A stretch of DNA of 64,000 bases from Chitinophaga sp. YR627 (lineage in GTDB: Bacteria > Bacteroidota > Bacteroidia > Chitinophagales > Chitinophagaceae): assembly GCF_900114995.1 (NCBI RefSeq), contig NZ_FOUX01000005.1, positions 186,001-250,000 on the forward strand, written 5' to 3'. This document shows, in pieces, positions 7,507-16,422 of this stretch. Under the pieces are notes generated by a model that was not told the DNA's origin, made no database searches, and was given only the letters and a program-made list of their open reading frames with translations. Position 1 is the first letter of the stretch. The number at the start of each line of letters is the position of its first letter. The position numbers and the translations under genes are program-made.

Positions 7507-8112
7507 TCATTTATTCACCAGTGTGTCTAACAGACTACCTGCCCTGTCCTGTTGCTTAATAAACCCTTCAATTGATTTTGTGGATGGCAGGTTATCTTTC
7601 TGGTATTTCTCGATTAACGGCAAGGTTCTTACAATTTTCAAAACAACATAAAGGTCCGCCATCACAGCTTTATTCCTTTCAATCGTGTTCAGTAATTCTT
7701 TATGTCCTGCTATCTGTGCTTTGTATTTTGTCTGGTTACTGACAATTAAAAGCTTCATTCTCTCCCTTAATAATGAGTCTTTGATTGCAGCAATATTCAT
7801 ATCTACCGCGCTAAAATACGATCGTACCTTTCTATCGAACTTATCAAACGACTCCGTCGAATCTGACTCGCTGCTGTTCAGTTCATCCATTCTTACGTCA
7901 AGTTCCTGCAGCCTGGTATCTTTGCTCACAAGTTCTTTGTAAAGGTCATCAACCATGTCACTATACCCTCTTCCTTTTGAAATAAACTCATAGGAGCTTT
8001 TGTCTTCTAATGCTTTAGGTGTCTCTGGCTGAGGCTTCATCTGTACACGCTTACTGTTACATGCAGCTAATACCAAAACGAACAATGCTGATATAAATAA
8101 TTTTGTTGTCAT
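7507..8112 (-). CDS. Hypothetical lipoprotein, coiled-coil
   Basis: 201 residues. The N-terminus MTTKLFISALFVLVLAACNS is a lipoprotein signal with lipobox LAAC (Cys18), so the mature protein should be membrane anchored. The rest is charged and helical, rich in Glu, Lys, Asp and Leu, with a probable coiled coil over residues 60-170, and no enzyme motif. It is a single leftward gene ending just beyond the oxidoreductase remnant. Function unknown. Confidence 0.75.
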   Translation of the reverse strand: MTTKLFISALFVLVLAACNSKRVQMKPQPETPKALEDKSSYEFISKGRGYSDMVDDLYKELVSKDTRLQELDVRMDELNSSESDSTESFDKFDRKVRSYFSAVDMNIAAIKDSLLRERMKLLIVSNQTKYKAQIAGHKELLNTIERNKAVMADLYVVLKIVRTLPLIEKYQKDNLPSTKSIEGFIKQQDRAGSLLDTLVNK

Positions 8113-8210
8113 ATAGGGATGGTAATTATGGCTAATATAACCCTATTAGTTGGATTTTAATAGCCATTGAAACGAGGCCAGGAAATACGTTGAAGGGTAC
8201 ATGCTATAAA

Positions 8211-8245
8211 GAAAAAGCCCGCTGTCGACGATAGCGGGCTTTTTC
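8211..8245. terminator. Intrinsic terminator downstream of purE
   Basis: Perfect stem GAAAAAGCCCGCT / AGCGGGCTTTTTC around a 9-nt loop. A/T runs on both sides let it act in either direction; it lies 34 bp after the purE stop in the direction of purE transcription. Confidence 0.88.
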
Positions 8246-8278
8246 TTTATTATCTGCATGAGACGTTGCCTGTTGAAA

Positions 8279-8770
8279 CTATTGCTCTAAAGTTTCATTT
8301 TGTTTGGCCACCTTCTCATTGTTTTCTTTTTTCATTGCTGCCAGCTGTTCTCTGATAGCGCTGTTGCTGATTCCCAGCATCTGCACAGCCAGTAAACCTG
8401 CATTACGGGCGCCATTAACACCTACAGTTGCAACAGGTATGTCGCCAGGCATTTGTACGATAGACAGCAGCGAATCCCAACCATCAAGGGAGTTAGAAGA
8501 TTTAATAGGAACGCCAATTACAGGCAAGGTAGTAATAGCTGCCACCATACCTGGAAGGTGTGCTGCGCCACCTGCACCCGCAATGATGATCTTTAAACCA
8601 CGCTCTTCAGCGGTAGCTGCATAGTCAAACATTCTTTGTGGGCTACGGTGTGCTGACACAACGCTAAATTCATAGCCTATGTCGAATTTCTTTAACACCT
8701 CTATTGCCTGACGCATGGTAGGCGCATCAGAACTGCTGCCCATAATAATGCCTACTTCTACCTGTTTCAT
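8279..8770 (-). CDS. purE: N5-carboxyaminoimidazole ribonucleotide mutase
   Basis: 163 residues, the normal length for class I PurE. It converts N5-CAIR to CAIR in de novo purine synthesis. Visible motifs are the phosphate/substrate loop MGSSSDAPTM near the N-terminus, SAHRSPQRM carrying the conserved catalytic His, and GAGGAAHLPGM. Class I identity agrees with the purK gene directly upstream: the stop of purK and the start of purE are 5 bp apart, so PurK and PurE act in sequence from one transcript. The C-terminal tail is slightly longer and Lys/Glu-rich. Confidence 0.96.
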   Translation of the reverse strand: MKQVEVGIIMGSSSDAPTMRQAIEVLKKFDIGYEFSVVSAHRSPQRMFDYAATAEERGLKIIIAGAGGAAHLPGMVAAITTLPVIGVPIKSSNSLDGWDSLLSIVQMPGDIPVATVGVNGARNAGLLAVQMLGISNSAIREQLAAMKKENNEKVAKQNETLEQ

Positions 8771-8775
8771 ATTGA

Positions 8776-9894
8776 TTAATTTAAAATTTTCCGAATGGTT
8801 TCAGCTTTTGCAGCAATGTCTTCCATTGTGCTGCCGGTGATGGTTACATGCCCTACTTTTCTGCCTATTCTGCTTCCTATCTTGCCATACCAGTGCAAAT
8901 GTGCACCCGGTACCTCCAGGAGGGCTTTTAGTTTTTCTACCCTGTTTGCCGCCAGTGCAGCAGTTTCCAGGAGATTCAGCATTAATGAAGGCAAATGAAG
9001 ACTGGTATCACCTAATGGTAAACCTAATATAGCACGGAGCAGCTGCTCATATTGTGAGGTAGTACTGGCTTCTATCGTGTGGTGACCGCTGTTGTGTGGT
9101 CTTGGGGCCAGTTCATTCACTAAAATTCTGTTGTCTTTTGTAACGAACATTTCTACCGCCAAAATACCTACAAGCTGGAGGGCTTCTGCTATCTTTTCTG
9201 CAAGCTTAGTCGCTTCCTCCTGCATTCCTTCTGCTAACTGTGCGGGCGCTACCTGAGATTCAAGTACGAACTTCTCTTCAGAAAACACCATCATCACAGG
9301 ATCATAACAGGTTACAGCACCATGCTCATTTCTAGCTACAATTACTGCAATCTCGTGTTTGATATCTACCAGTTCTTCCAGTACACATGGTTCATCGAAA
9401 GCAGTGGCAATATCTGCTCCTGACTTCAACACCATTACGCCATAGCCATCGTAACCGTTACGACGTTTTTTAAGGCAGCCTGGTAGTTTATTTTCGTATT
9501 TGTAAAGATCATTTCTATTCTCAACAGCTTCACCTGGCACTACCGGTATGTTGTGTGACAGCAGGAACTGTTTCTGGGTGAACTTATCCTGGATCACTTT
9601 AATTGTATCAGGTGTCGGGAAAACCTTTTTCCCTTGTTTTTCAAGTTCACGTAAGGCGTCGATATTCACCGCCTCCATTTCTATCGTAATAACGTCAAGG
9701 CCCTTACCGAATGCCAGTACATCTTCATAAGATTTGGGATCGGCACAGACAAAAGAAGAAGTATAACGGGAACAGGGCGCATTTGGGTCCTTATCCATTA
9801 CTGAAATGCTGAGGCCGAGGTCTATAGCATGCCGTATAAGCATACCTCCGAGCTGACCGCCTCCTAATATTCCTACTTTCAAATTTTCAATCAT
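8776..9894 (-). CDS. purK: N5-carboxyaminoimidazole ribonucleotide synthase
   Basis: An ATP-grasp enzyme that carboxylates AIR with bicarbonate and ATP to give N5-CAIR. The N-terminal GILGGGQLGGML motif, central ATP-grasp region and ELAPRPHNSGHHTIEA motif are all clear. Two ATGs are possible, at 9903 and 9894. A perfect -7 element (TACCTTTG, minus strand 9919-9912) predicts transcription start close to 9905, leaving almost no leader for 9903, so 9894 (MIENLKVGILGGG) is preferred; it also matches the short N-terminus typical of PurK. It is the first gene of the purK-purE operon. Confidence 0.95.
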   Translation of the reverse strand: MIENLKVGILGGGQLGGMLIRHAIDLGLSISVMDKDPNAPCSRYTSSFVCADPKSYEDVLAFGKGLDVITIEMEAVNIDALRELEKQGKKVFPTPDTIKVIQDKFTQKQFLLSHNIPVVPGEAVENRNDLYKYENKLPGCLKKRRNGYDGYGVMVLKSGADIATAFDEPCVLEELVDIKHEIAVIVARNEHGAVTCYDPVMMVFSEEKFVLESQVAPAQLAEGMQEEATKLAEKIAEALQLVGILAVEMFVTKDNRILVNELAPRPHNSGHHTIEASTTSQYEQLLRAILGLPLGDTSLHLPSLMLNLLETAALAANRVEKLKALLEVPGAHLHWYGKIGSRIGRKVGHVTITGSTMEDIAAKAETIRKILN

Positions 9895-9911
9895 AATCTT
9901 CAATTGGGATG

Positions 9912-9919
9912 CAAAGGTA
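9912..9919 (-). promoter_or_regulatory. -7 promoter element of purK-purE
   Basis: Minus-strand TACCTTTG is an exact match to TAnnTTTG and lies 18 bp before the preferred purK start. No clear -33 element and no purine-responsive structure is seen upstream. Confidence 0.6.
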
Positions 9920-10302
9920 TAAAACTATTGCTAATGATCGTTATGCCATTCTGCTTATGGGTTACAGGCCTGCATATAAACAACATATATCATATATATA
10001 GAAAGTCAGATAATACTTTCCTTATCACCCTGAGTCCGGACATCTACCTAATTACCTCATCTATAACGGGTTACAAAAAAACAGACAAACCGCCTCCGGA
10101 GGATATAATTATAAATCAAGCACTTATACCCCACCAATCCCCCTGCCTGCAGGCCGTAAAGCGGATCCCACTAAAAAACAGCGCATATACAGATTCCTTT
10201 TCCGGCTTGCATTTGTAGATGAACATCCGTATTAATACTCTACAAAACATCTACATAAGGCCATAATACCTATTCATTCAATGACATGACACCTGCATTT
10301 AA
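9920..10302. other. Intergenic region, no supported gene
   Basis: About 380 bp between the divergent purK and the hypothetical gene at 10342. It is AT-rich with several TATATA runs. A 104-codon open frame starting at 9904 overlaps the purK promoter, has no recognisable domain and poor coding character, and is not accepted. A weak -7-like TAATTTCG lies at 10303-10310 before the next gene. Confidence 0.5.
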
Positions 10303-10341
10303 TAATTTCGCAGCTGAAAAATTAGTAAATCCCTTTAACCA

Positions 10342-10800
10342 ATGACATCATCCACCCAACCTAAACTCATTAATAACGACGAAGCATCGCTTCGGTTTAA
10401 CCTGGAACAGTTCGAGAATTTTGGTGAAACCTCATTTCAACACGTCATCTTACTGGATGGAAATACTGCCATCGACGGCGACCTGGACCAGGAATGGACA
10501 GAAAAAACGCTGGCAACACTGGGTGTAACCAGCGGATCGGACGAAACGCTGATCCTGGTAAATGGTAACTTACAGGTAGCAGGTACTATAAAGCCCGCTG
10601 CTGATACTTTTCCCTTTTTGCTGGTAATAGGGAATGTCCGGTGTGAGGTCATCGATACCCAGGTAAGGATATTATTAAAGCTGGGCAATAAGGAAGAAGC
10701 GTATCAGATCGTGAAGCGTATATTAAGAACATCGCCTGATTTTGTGGATTTCCAGGATTTTACAACAAATGCAGATTATCTGACCTGGTTGGAAAAATAG
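10342..10800 (+). CDS. Hypothetical protein with a short repeat-like beta region
   Basis: 152 residues, no signal peptide. The middle part alternates Gly/Asn turns and hydrophobic strands (ILLDGNTAIDGDLD, TLILVNGNLQVAGTI, LLVIGNVRCE), reminiscent of short beta-solenoid steps in bactofilin-like proteins, though far too few for a bactofilin. The C-terminus is helical and ends FQDFTTNADYLTWLEK. A weak -7-like TAATTTCG at 10303-10310 and a strong terminator after the stop support a single-gene transcript. I do not recognise the family with certainty. Confidence 0.65.
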   Translation: MTSSTQPKLINNDEASLRFNLEQFENFGETSFQHVILLDGNTAIDGDLDQEWTEKTLATLGVTSGSDETLILVNGNLQVAGTIKPAADTFPFLLVIGNVRCEVIDTQVRILLKLGNKEEAYQIVKRILRTSPDFVDFQDFTTNADYLTWLEK

Positions 10801-10814
10801 CTATCAGGCAGAAT

Positions 10815-10847
10815 AACAAAGGAGATCAACAATTGATCTCCTTTGTT
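10815..10847. terminator. Intrinsic terminator between convergent genes
   Basis: Perfect 15-bp stem AACAAAGGAGATCAA / TTGATCTCCTTTGTT with loop CAA. It shares the 12-bp core AAAGGAGATCAA with the terminator at 781-813. Confidence 0.85.
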
Positions 10848-10881
10848 AAAAATATATTTTGAAATGATTTAAGCCAAACCC

Positions 10882-12876
10882 TTACTTTTCAGCAATACCA
10901 GTCCCCTCTCCCGAAGTAAATCCGATGAATGTAGGTGCATTCGTTATAAACTCATCCAGCACACCATCTGCAAGCTTTATCGGACCGTCAAAACGGGTAG
11001 CACCAGGAATACTCCTTATCGCAGTTGCCTGAGCTGCAAATCGTTTAGCATTGGCGAAATAGCGTTCAGCCGCTATACTTCCACGATCAGCAGCCTGGAG
11101 TCCTGCCGCTGTAAGTTGAAGTGCCTTTCCCCATAACTGCATCGCATCAAGCCATGGACGGGCTTCCTGCGCAAACGCGGTATCCACCGTACCGGATCTG
11201 ATGATATCGGGAGCGCCTGCAAATGCGGCCGCATGTTGTATCAGGTCAGCAATAGCCTGATGTCTGGTATCATCACTTCCATTCGCAATTGCATCACGTA
11301 CACCATCCAGCATTACTTTTAGCTTAGGAGCCTGTACCTGCCAGGGCTGACTACCAAAAGTTGGCGCCATATGCTGGGTATCAAAGAAAGTCAGCAGCGC
11401 CGCTGTTGCCTGCTCATCTCCACCTGCCAGTTCACGGGCAGCAGCAATCCAGATCCTTTCTCCATCGTACCCTTTATCATTCCAGCCAAAAGCAGCTACA
11501 CCGGTTACTGCAACACGGCTTGCCGACTCCTGGTTCATTGGATTGGACAGAATACCTGCCAGCTCTGCCGATAAACCGGCTTCACGTTTTAAATAAGGAG
11601 CGAGCAGCAACCGGCCTGTAGATTCTCCATAGTCGTTAACCGGGTAGTTATCCCACAATAGTGTCTTTCTTCCAAATGCTTTTGTTGCTGCACGTGCATC
11701 AGGAACAGAAATAGCAGGTGGTACTACATCGGTGCCTGTCCACTGTACAACAACCTGTGAATCAAGATTCTTACGCAAAGCTGCTTTATACGGGCTCTCC
11801 TTGGCATCATAATATTCAGTCGGCACCATAATCAAAGGAGGCGCTGTCGGATCAATAGCTTTCAGGTGAGCCTGCAGCTGATTCAACAATTTGGCCTGTG
11901 CAATACCAGCTGCTTCTGCTCCTGATGGGCCGAAGGTCGCCTTATCCAGGTCGCAGTTCCATTTGGTGTACTCAATATCGTCCAGTGCTACGTAGAAACT
12001 ACGTACACCAATTGCGCGCAGCGCTTTAAACTTTCTCTCCAGCGTATGAAGATCGCCTGAATCTGAGAAGCAGACAGTTGGGCCAGGAGAAATGGCATAT
12101 ACAAAGTTGATATAATTCTTCCGGGCTGCTGCCACCAACTTACCAAGTTCCGCTAAAGTCGCATCCGGATAAGCATCTCTCCAGCGATCCCTTGCATAAG
12201 GATCGTCTTTAGGGCTATACACATAGGTATTGGCTTTGACAGTCGCCAGGAAGTTGAGATGCTTTTCCCGGTCTGTCATTGACCATGGTTTCCCGTAAAA
12301 GCCTTCAATTGTCCCACGGATGGGCATTGCAGGGTGATCCCGGATAACAAGCGTGGGAATAAACGGACGTGTCAGCAATTGACGGAAAGTTTGCACCGCA
12401 TGAAACAAACCATCTGCGTCATGGCTGGCCAGCGTGATCAGCACACCATTGTTTGCTATCTCACTTGAAACCGTATAACCCTCAATGTTATTTTCAGGTA
12501 CGATCCCTTGCCTTTTAAGCGCTGATTGTACAATTGCTCCGTCTGTAGTACCAAGGACGATATAAGGGCGATCCAATACCGGTGGCAGTTGTTTTGCTGT
12601 CGTAATCGTTTCCACTCCGGCTGACGTTAATAACCTGCGCACCAGACTCACACTCGCCGTGTCAGTACCTGATGGCACAATCAGGCTAACAGACTTACCC
12701 AATGCAAAAGCGCCCTTTCCTAACTCGATTGATACGGGTGCAGGAAAGATCGCAGGCAACGTTACAGTCTGTCCTGATGCCGGACTCCCTTGTTGGTAAG
12801 CATTTTGATTCGTTTGAGCAAAAGCAGTTCCGCCGAATAGCGTTGCTATAGCGAAAGAAGTAAATAACAATTTCAT
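10882..12876 (-). CDS. Secreted GH84 beta-N-acetylglucosaminidase
   Basis: About 664 residues from ATG 12876, where a signal peptide starts (MKLLFTSFAIATLFGGTAFA, residues 1-20). The frame extends to 12951, but the added residues would bury the signal. Order: GH20b-like N-terminal domain (about 40-180), GH84 catalytic barrel beginning RGTIEGFYGKPW (187-198) with paired acidic residues in ALDDIEY (Asp299-Asp300), then a helical C-terminal region. GH84 enzymes use substrate-assisted hydrolysis of N-acetylglucosaminides, and the two Asp are the catalytic pair. The likely substrates are GlcNAc-containing glycans or wall fragments in the periplasm or outside. It is divergent from the GH55 gene, 207 bp away. 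Confidence 0.9.
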   Translation of the reverse strand: MKLLFTSFAIATLFGGTAFAQTNQNAYQQGSPASGQTVTLPAIFPAPVSIELGKGAFALGKSVSLIVPSGTDTASVSLVRRLLTSAGVETITTAKQLPPVLDRPYIVLGTTDGAIVQSALKRQGIVPENNIEGYTVSSEIANNGVLITLASHDADGLFHAVQTFRQLLTRPFIPTLVIRDHPAMPIRGTIEGFYGKPWSMTDREKHLNFLATVKANTYVYSPKDDPYARDRWRDAYPDATLAELGKLVAAARKNYINFVYAISPGPTVCFSDSGDLHTLERKFKALRAIGVRSFYVALDDIEYTKWNCDLDKATFGPSGAEAAGIAQAKLLNQLQAHLKAIDPTAPPLIMVPTEYYDAKESPYKAALRKNLDSQVVVQWTGTDVVPPAISVPDARAATKAFGRKTLLWDNYPVNDYGESTGRLLLAPYLKREAGLSAELAGILSNPMNQESASRVAVTGVAAFGWNDKGYDGERIWIAAARELAGGDEQATAALLTFFDTQHMAPTFGSQPWQVQAPKLKVMLDGVRDAIANGSDDTRHQAIADLIQHAAAFAGAPDIIRSGTVDTAFAQEARPWLDAMQLWGKALQLTAAGLQAADRGSIAAERYFANAKRFAAQATAIRSIPGATRFDGPIKLADGVLDEFITNAPTFIGFTSGEGTGIAEK

Positions 12877-13011
12877 TGTTCTTTCTAATTTATGACCTGT
12901 AATGGGCGGTAAGATAGTGACTAGACTTTCAAAAAAAAAATTGACCGCCACAAAGCCTGATCAAAAAAATTTGGAAATAAAGCGGCGGATATACCATAGG
13001 TTAAAGGATTA

Positions 13012-13046
13012 TTTGCCATCTTGTGAGACCTAAAAACCTAATATTG
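13012..13046 (+). promoter_or_regulatory. Possible promoter of the GH55 gene
   Basis: TTTG at 13012-13015 and TAATATTG at 13039-13046 (one mismatch to TAnnTTTG). The 23-bp spacer is a little longer than usual. Confidence 0.35.
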
Positions 13047-13083
13047 TAACAAACAATAGCAATTATCAAACAAGAATATTCTT

Positions 13084-15252
13084 ATGTGCACAAAGGCAAT
13101 TTCCACGTTTACAGCATTTACGCTTCTGTTGATGCTATGCAGTTTTGTACCCTCCTATTCATCTGATGGAAAAAAACAGGCGCATCAGATAGTGGACAGG
13201 ATTGTTTACAACAAAAAGAAACATAGTATCACCTTATCCTGGTCAGCATTCGGCGCTTCAGGAAATTATGTGATTACAAGAGGTGGTAGTCGTCTGGCAG
13301 CAGATTTTGTGCAGGTGGGGTCTACTTCCAGATTGACATTTACAGATAATAAGCCCAATACAGACAAGTACGAAAACTATTATAAAATCACCCGTGACTC
13401 GATAACAATCATCGTTTCGCTGGAGAAGCAGATTTTTGGCAGCAATATGTATTTCTATGATAGGAAGTATGAAAACGCTGGTACTGCACGCAATGAAATA
13501 AACGCGCATTTTAGCTCTATTGGTCTGGGCGGACCTAATGGAGAATGGACAACAAAGCGTCAGGCGTATTATTTCAAAGCTAATGTTGATGGTCAGACTT
13601 ACGATGTTGGTGGATCTGGTTCAGCATCATCTGCGGCTGCTAATGCAATAGAATTAGGATTCTATTCTCACATCGGAGGTTTGGGCAAAGTACCGTCTGC
13701 TGTAAAATTAGGTGCTGTATTCACCAGACCTCACCTCTCCGGCGGCGCAAATGCTACCTGTACCTTCTGGCGTTCTATGGAGAATGTAACTGTGATGCGG
13801 GATTTCTCCTGGACAGTTTCTCAGTCAACCAGTGCAAGAAGAATGCAGATTGAAAGTACGTCGAAATACATTTCAGATATTGGGAATAGCAATTTCTGGG
13901 GAAGCGGTGGTTTCATTGCTGACGCTAATTATACCTCCTCCAGACCAAACTGGGGTGGACAACAACAATGGTATACCAGAAATACCGTTTTCCCTTCAGG
14001 TGAAGGTGCAATGGGTGGTTCGTATAATATGGTCTGGCAGGGTTGCGTTAATGCCCCTAAGGCAGATAATGCCAATTCTCCGGTTCCTGCTACACCGGTT
14101 ATCAGAGAAAAACCTTTCCTTTTTATCGATAGTGATGGCGAATACAAGGTATTTGTTCCGGCATGGCAAAAGGACAGAGCAGGCCTTTCCTGGTCAGAAA
14201 CAGATATGGGCAAAGGAAAAGTGCAGGATCTGCTGACTGAATGGTATGTTACCAAAGAAGGCGACACTGATGTAGAGATCAATAAGGCCCTGAAGGCTGG
14301 CAAAAACATCTTTTTCACACCAGGACATTACTCGTTAAATGCACCTATTCAGGTAAACAGAAAAGAGGCCATCCTGCTGGGTGCAGGGATCGCTTCCGTT
14401 ACACTGGAACCAACTGAAAAAAATACCTGGGGATGTATCTATGCTGACGACAAAGACGGTATTATCATTGCCGGATTGCTGATGGATTCATTCAATAGCA
14501 CTACGTATCAGATCAGAATCGGCAACGAGGGCGCCAAAGCAGATCATGCTGCAAATCCTATTTTGCTCTCAGACATTACCTGCCGAGTTGGTGGCGTTCA
14601 GTCAAAGAATATTCAGATACATGCGTCTATGCAAATAAACAGTAATAATGTAGTGGGTGACCATTTCTGGTTATGGCGTGCGGATCATGGTTCACAGCGT
14701 GGCGGAGACGCACGTTGGGTGAGAGACCGCTGCAAAAACGGCCTTATCGTTACCGGCAATGATGTTACACTTTACGCGCTGTTTGCGGAACACTATCAGG
14801 AATATGAGGTGTTATGGCTGGGAGAACGTGGCAGGACCTATTTCTTACAGAATGAACCGCCATACGATGCTCCGAATCAGGCGAGTTGGAGCAGTCAGGG
14901 AGGCCGGGTGCCTGGTTATGCAGCATTCAAGGTAGCTAATACTGTAAAAGAACACCATAGTATAGGAATGGGGTCTTACGCAGTTTTCACGGGCACTGAT
15001 GGCAATGTGAATAAGAAAAATGGCTTTGAGATACCGAATAGCCCGAATGTAATACTGGAAAAAATGTGTACTACCCGTTTTGCAGGTCCAGGTAATATCT
15101 TAAATGTTATCAATGGCACAGGTGGCAGTACAGCGACCGGCGTAAATCGCGTAGCGTCATATAATAATGGAACGGGCACACAGCCTTACGACGAGACATT
15201 TGACCTGCCGAATAAAACGTCATATCCTGCGTATATCGTTATGGAGAAGTAA
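13084..15252 (+). CDS. Secreted GH55 beta-1,3-glucanase with an N-terminal Fn3-like domain
   Basis: 722 residues with a signal peptide (about 1-27). Residues 35-105 look like an Fn3/Ig-type strand domain. The rest matches the double beta-helix pattern of GH55 laminarinases: NMYFYDRKY, TCTFWRSMENV, GGFIADANY, REKPFLFIDSDGEYKVFVPAW, FTPGHYSLNAPIQV, GDHFWLWRADHG and LWLGERGRTYFLQNEPPYDAPNQ. The conserved acidic residues Glu581 and Glu591 in the last motif are candidates for the active site. GH55 enzymes release glucose or short products from beta-1,3-glucan, as in fungal walls and laminarin. The GH84 gene divergent from it would attack GlcNAc-containing chains, so the pair could act on fungal cell walls (inference). 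Confidence 0.87.
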   Translation: MCTKAISTFTAFTLLLMLCSFVPSYSSDGKKQAHQIVDRIVYNKKKHSITLSWSAFGASGNYVITRGGSRLAADFVQVGSTSRLTFTDNKPNTDKYENYYKITRDSITIIVSLEKQIFGSNMYFYDRKYENAGTARNEINAHFSSIGLGGPNGEWTTKRQAYYFKANVDGQTYDVGGSGSASSAAANAIELGFYSHIGGLGKVPSAVKLGAVFTRPHLSGGANATCTFWRSMENVTVMRDFSWTVSQSTSARRMQIESTSKYISDIGNSNFWGSGGFIADANYTSSRPNWGGQQQWYTRNTVFPSGEGAMGGSYNMVWQGCVNAPKADNANSPVPATPVIREKPFLFIDSDGEYKVFVPAWQKDRAGLSWSETDMGKGKVQDLLTEWYVTKEGDTDVEINKALKAGKNIFFTPGHYSLNAPIQVNRKEAILLGAGIASVTLEPTEKNTWGCIYADDKDGIIIAGLLMDSFNSTTYQIRIGNEGAKADHAANPILLSDITCRVGGVQSKNIQIHASMQINSNNVVGDHFWLWRADHGSQRGGDARWVRDRCKNGLIVTGNDVTLYALFAEHYQEYEVLWLGERGRTYFLQNEPPYDAPNQASWSSQGGRVPGYAAFKVANTVKEHHSIGMGSYAVFTGTDGNVNKKNGFEIPNSPNVILEKMCTTRFAGPGNILNVINGTGGSTATGVNRVASYNNGTGTQPYDETFDLPNKTSYPAYIVMEK

Positions 15253-15278
15253 AATAGAATTATAAAATTTTGATACCA

Positions 15279-15310
15279 AACGGCGCCATTTGTCTTCAAA
15301 TGGCGCCGTT
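15279..15310 (+). terminator. Intrinsic terminator after GH55
   Basis: Perfect 14-bp stem AACGGCGCCATTTG / CAAATGGCGCCGTT with loop TCTT, followed by GGCTTTTT. Confidence 0.88.
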
Positions 15311-15350
15311 GGCTTTTTGGGCGATAGAAATGCTGTTTTCTTAAAAACAC

Positions 15351-15390
15351 TAAATATTTATTGTTTATCAATAAATATTTATTACGTTTG
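15351..15390 (+). promoter_or_regulatory. Promoter with a 13-bp inverted-repeat operator
   Basis: A -33 TTG (15361-15363) and a perfect -7 TACGTTTG (15383-15390) are 19 bp apart, a textbook Bacteroidota spacing. A perfect inverted repeat, TAAATATTTATTG at 15351-15363 and its complement at 15369-15381 with a 5-nt centre, covers the -33 and fills the spacer. This is where a repressor would block RNA polymerase. The HTH protein encoded second in the operon is the likely ligand (inference). Confidence 0.7.
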
Positions 15391-15421
15391 CAGTATAAAA
15401 TCTCAAATCCCTACAATCATC

Positions 15422-15901
15422 ATGAAAAAAATATCTATCATATTTCTTCAGGCAGTCCTCGTGCTGATCGGCATCGTGGCACTTATCCTTTTGATCCGAT
15501 TTCCTATGACTGAAGGCAGAGCCGCGAACCTGGACTTATTCAGCATTTACTTTAACGGGTTCATCTTATATGGATACGCGGCCTCGATCGCCTTTTTTGT
15601 CGCACTATATAAGGCTTTCAGATTACTTGGATATATCGGACAGAATAAAGTATTCTCATCAAATGCTGTCAGGGCATTAAAGAGCATAAAGTACTGTGCC
15701 ATCATACTGGGTGCTTTAATTGTGATTGCAGGAATATATATCAAGATAGCGCATGATAAAGAGGACGATCCGGCGGGCTTTCTTGCCATGTGTATCATGA
15801 CGACTTTTGTTAATGTCGTAGTAGCCACTGCTGCCGCAATATTTGAAAAGATATTGCAGAATGCTATTGATATGAAATCTGAAAATGACCTAACAATTTA
15901 A
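15422..15901 (+). CDS. DUF2975 membrane protein
   Basis: 159 residues from ATG 15422, which directly follows the promoter; the frame upstream to 15290 includes the promoter itself and is not used. Four hydrophobic segments are visible (about 5-26, 40-62, 87-108, 120-142). The pattern, with a short HTH gene 3 bp downstream, is that of the DUF2975 family, whose members are regularly paired with a YozG-like HTH regulator. It sits in the inner membrane; the molecular role is unknown. Membrane protein and DNA-binding protein may form a signalling pair. Confidence 0.8.
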   Translation: MKKISIIFLQAVLVLIGIVALILLIRFPMTEGRAANLDLFSIYFNGFILYGYAASIAFFVALYKAFRLLGYIGQNKVFSSNAVRALKSIKYCAIILGALIVIAGIYIKIAHDKEDDPAGFLAMCIMTTFVNVVVATAAAIFEKILQNAIDMKSENDLTI

Positions 15902-15904
15902 GCT

Positions 15905-16132
15905 ATGCCAATTATTGTAAACCTTGACGTGATGATGGCAAAGCGAAAAATATCTCTAAATGAACTTTCTGAAAGAGTTGATTTGACATTATCCAATCTT
16001 TCTATCTTAAAGACCGGGAAGGCAAAAGCGATCCGCTTTAGTACGTTGGAAGCAATTTGCAGGGCCCTGGATTGTCAGCCGGGTGATATCCTGGAATATG
16101 TGAATGAGGAAAAAGAAACAGCTAATCGCTGA
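15905..16132 (+). CDS. YozG-like Xre-family HTH regulator
   Basis: 75 residues, almost entirely a single HTH_3/Cro domain: INLDVMMAKRKISLNELSERV-type start, recognition segment LTLSNLSILKTGKAKAIRFSTLEAICRALDCQPGDIL. It starts 3 bp after the DUF2975 stop, so the two are translationally linked. It is a candidate for autorepression through the inverted repeat at 15351-15381. A terminator follows at 16252. Confidence 0.88.
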   Translation: MPIIVNLDVMMAKRKISLNELSERVDLTLSNLSILKTGKAKAIRFSTLEAICRALDCQPGDILEYVNEEKETANR

Positions 16133-16251
16133 TAGGGCTGACATCCCCGTGCCAGCGTGACAAATTTTCCAGAGCGGAGAAAAGCCTGTTGATCAGGAAG
16201 TAAGCTGTATCAAAGGTTTAAGCTAACTAATGTAATCTTCATGAATACCAA

Positions 16252-16281
16252 AACCGGAAGCTAATTCATTGGCTTCCGGTT
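16252..16281 (+). terminator. Intrinsic terminator of the DUF2975-HTH operon
   Basis: Perfect 10-bp stem AACCGGAAGC / GCTTCCGGTT with a 10-nt loop, followed by CTTTTTTTT. Confidence 0.88.
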
Positions 16282-16422
16282 CTTTTTTTTGAATAGGGCT
16301 ATTGTTCTTAGCTTGCGAAAATGAGCAACTGAGCAACCCGTTTTTTGCTGAAATATTTAATTTTTGGTATCCATACAAGATCGCAAGAAACGGATTTTAC
16401 ACAAGTATCGTTCTGACTACTT

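Noticed and set aside
9904..10218. 104-codon rightward open frame beginning next to purK
   Set aside because: It covers the purK -7 promoter, has no domain or usual composition and no start signal; treated as non-coding.
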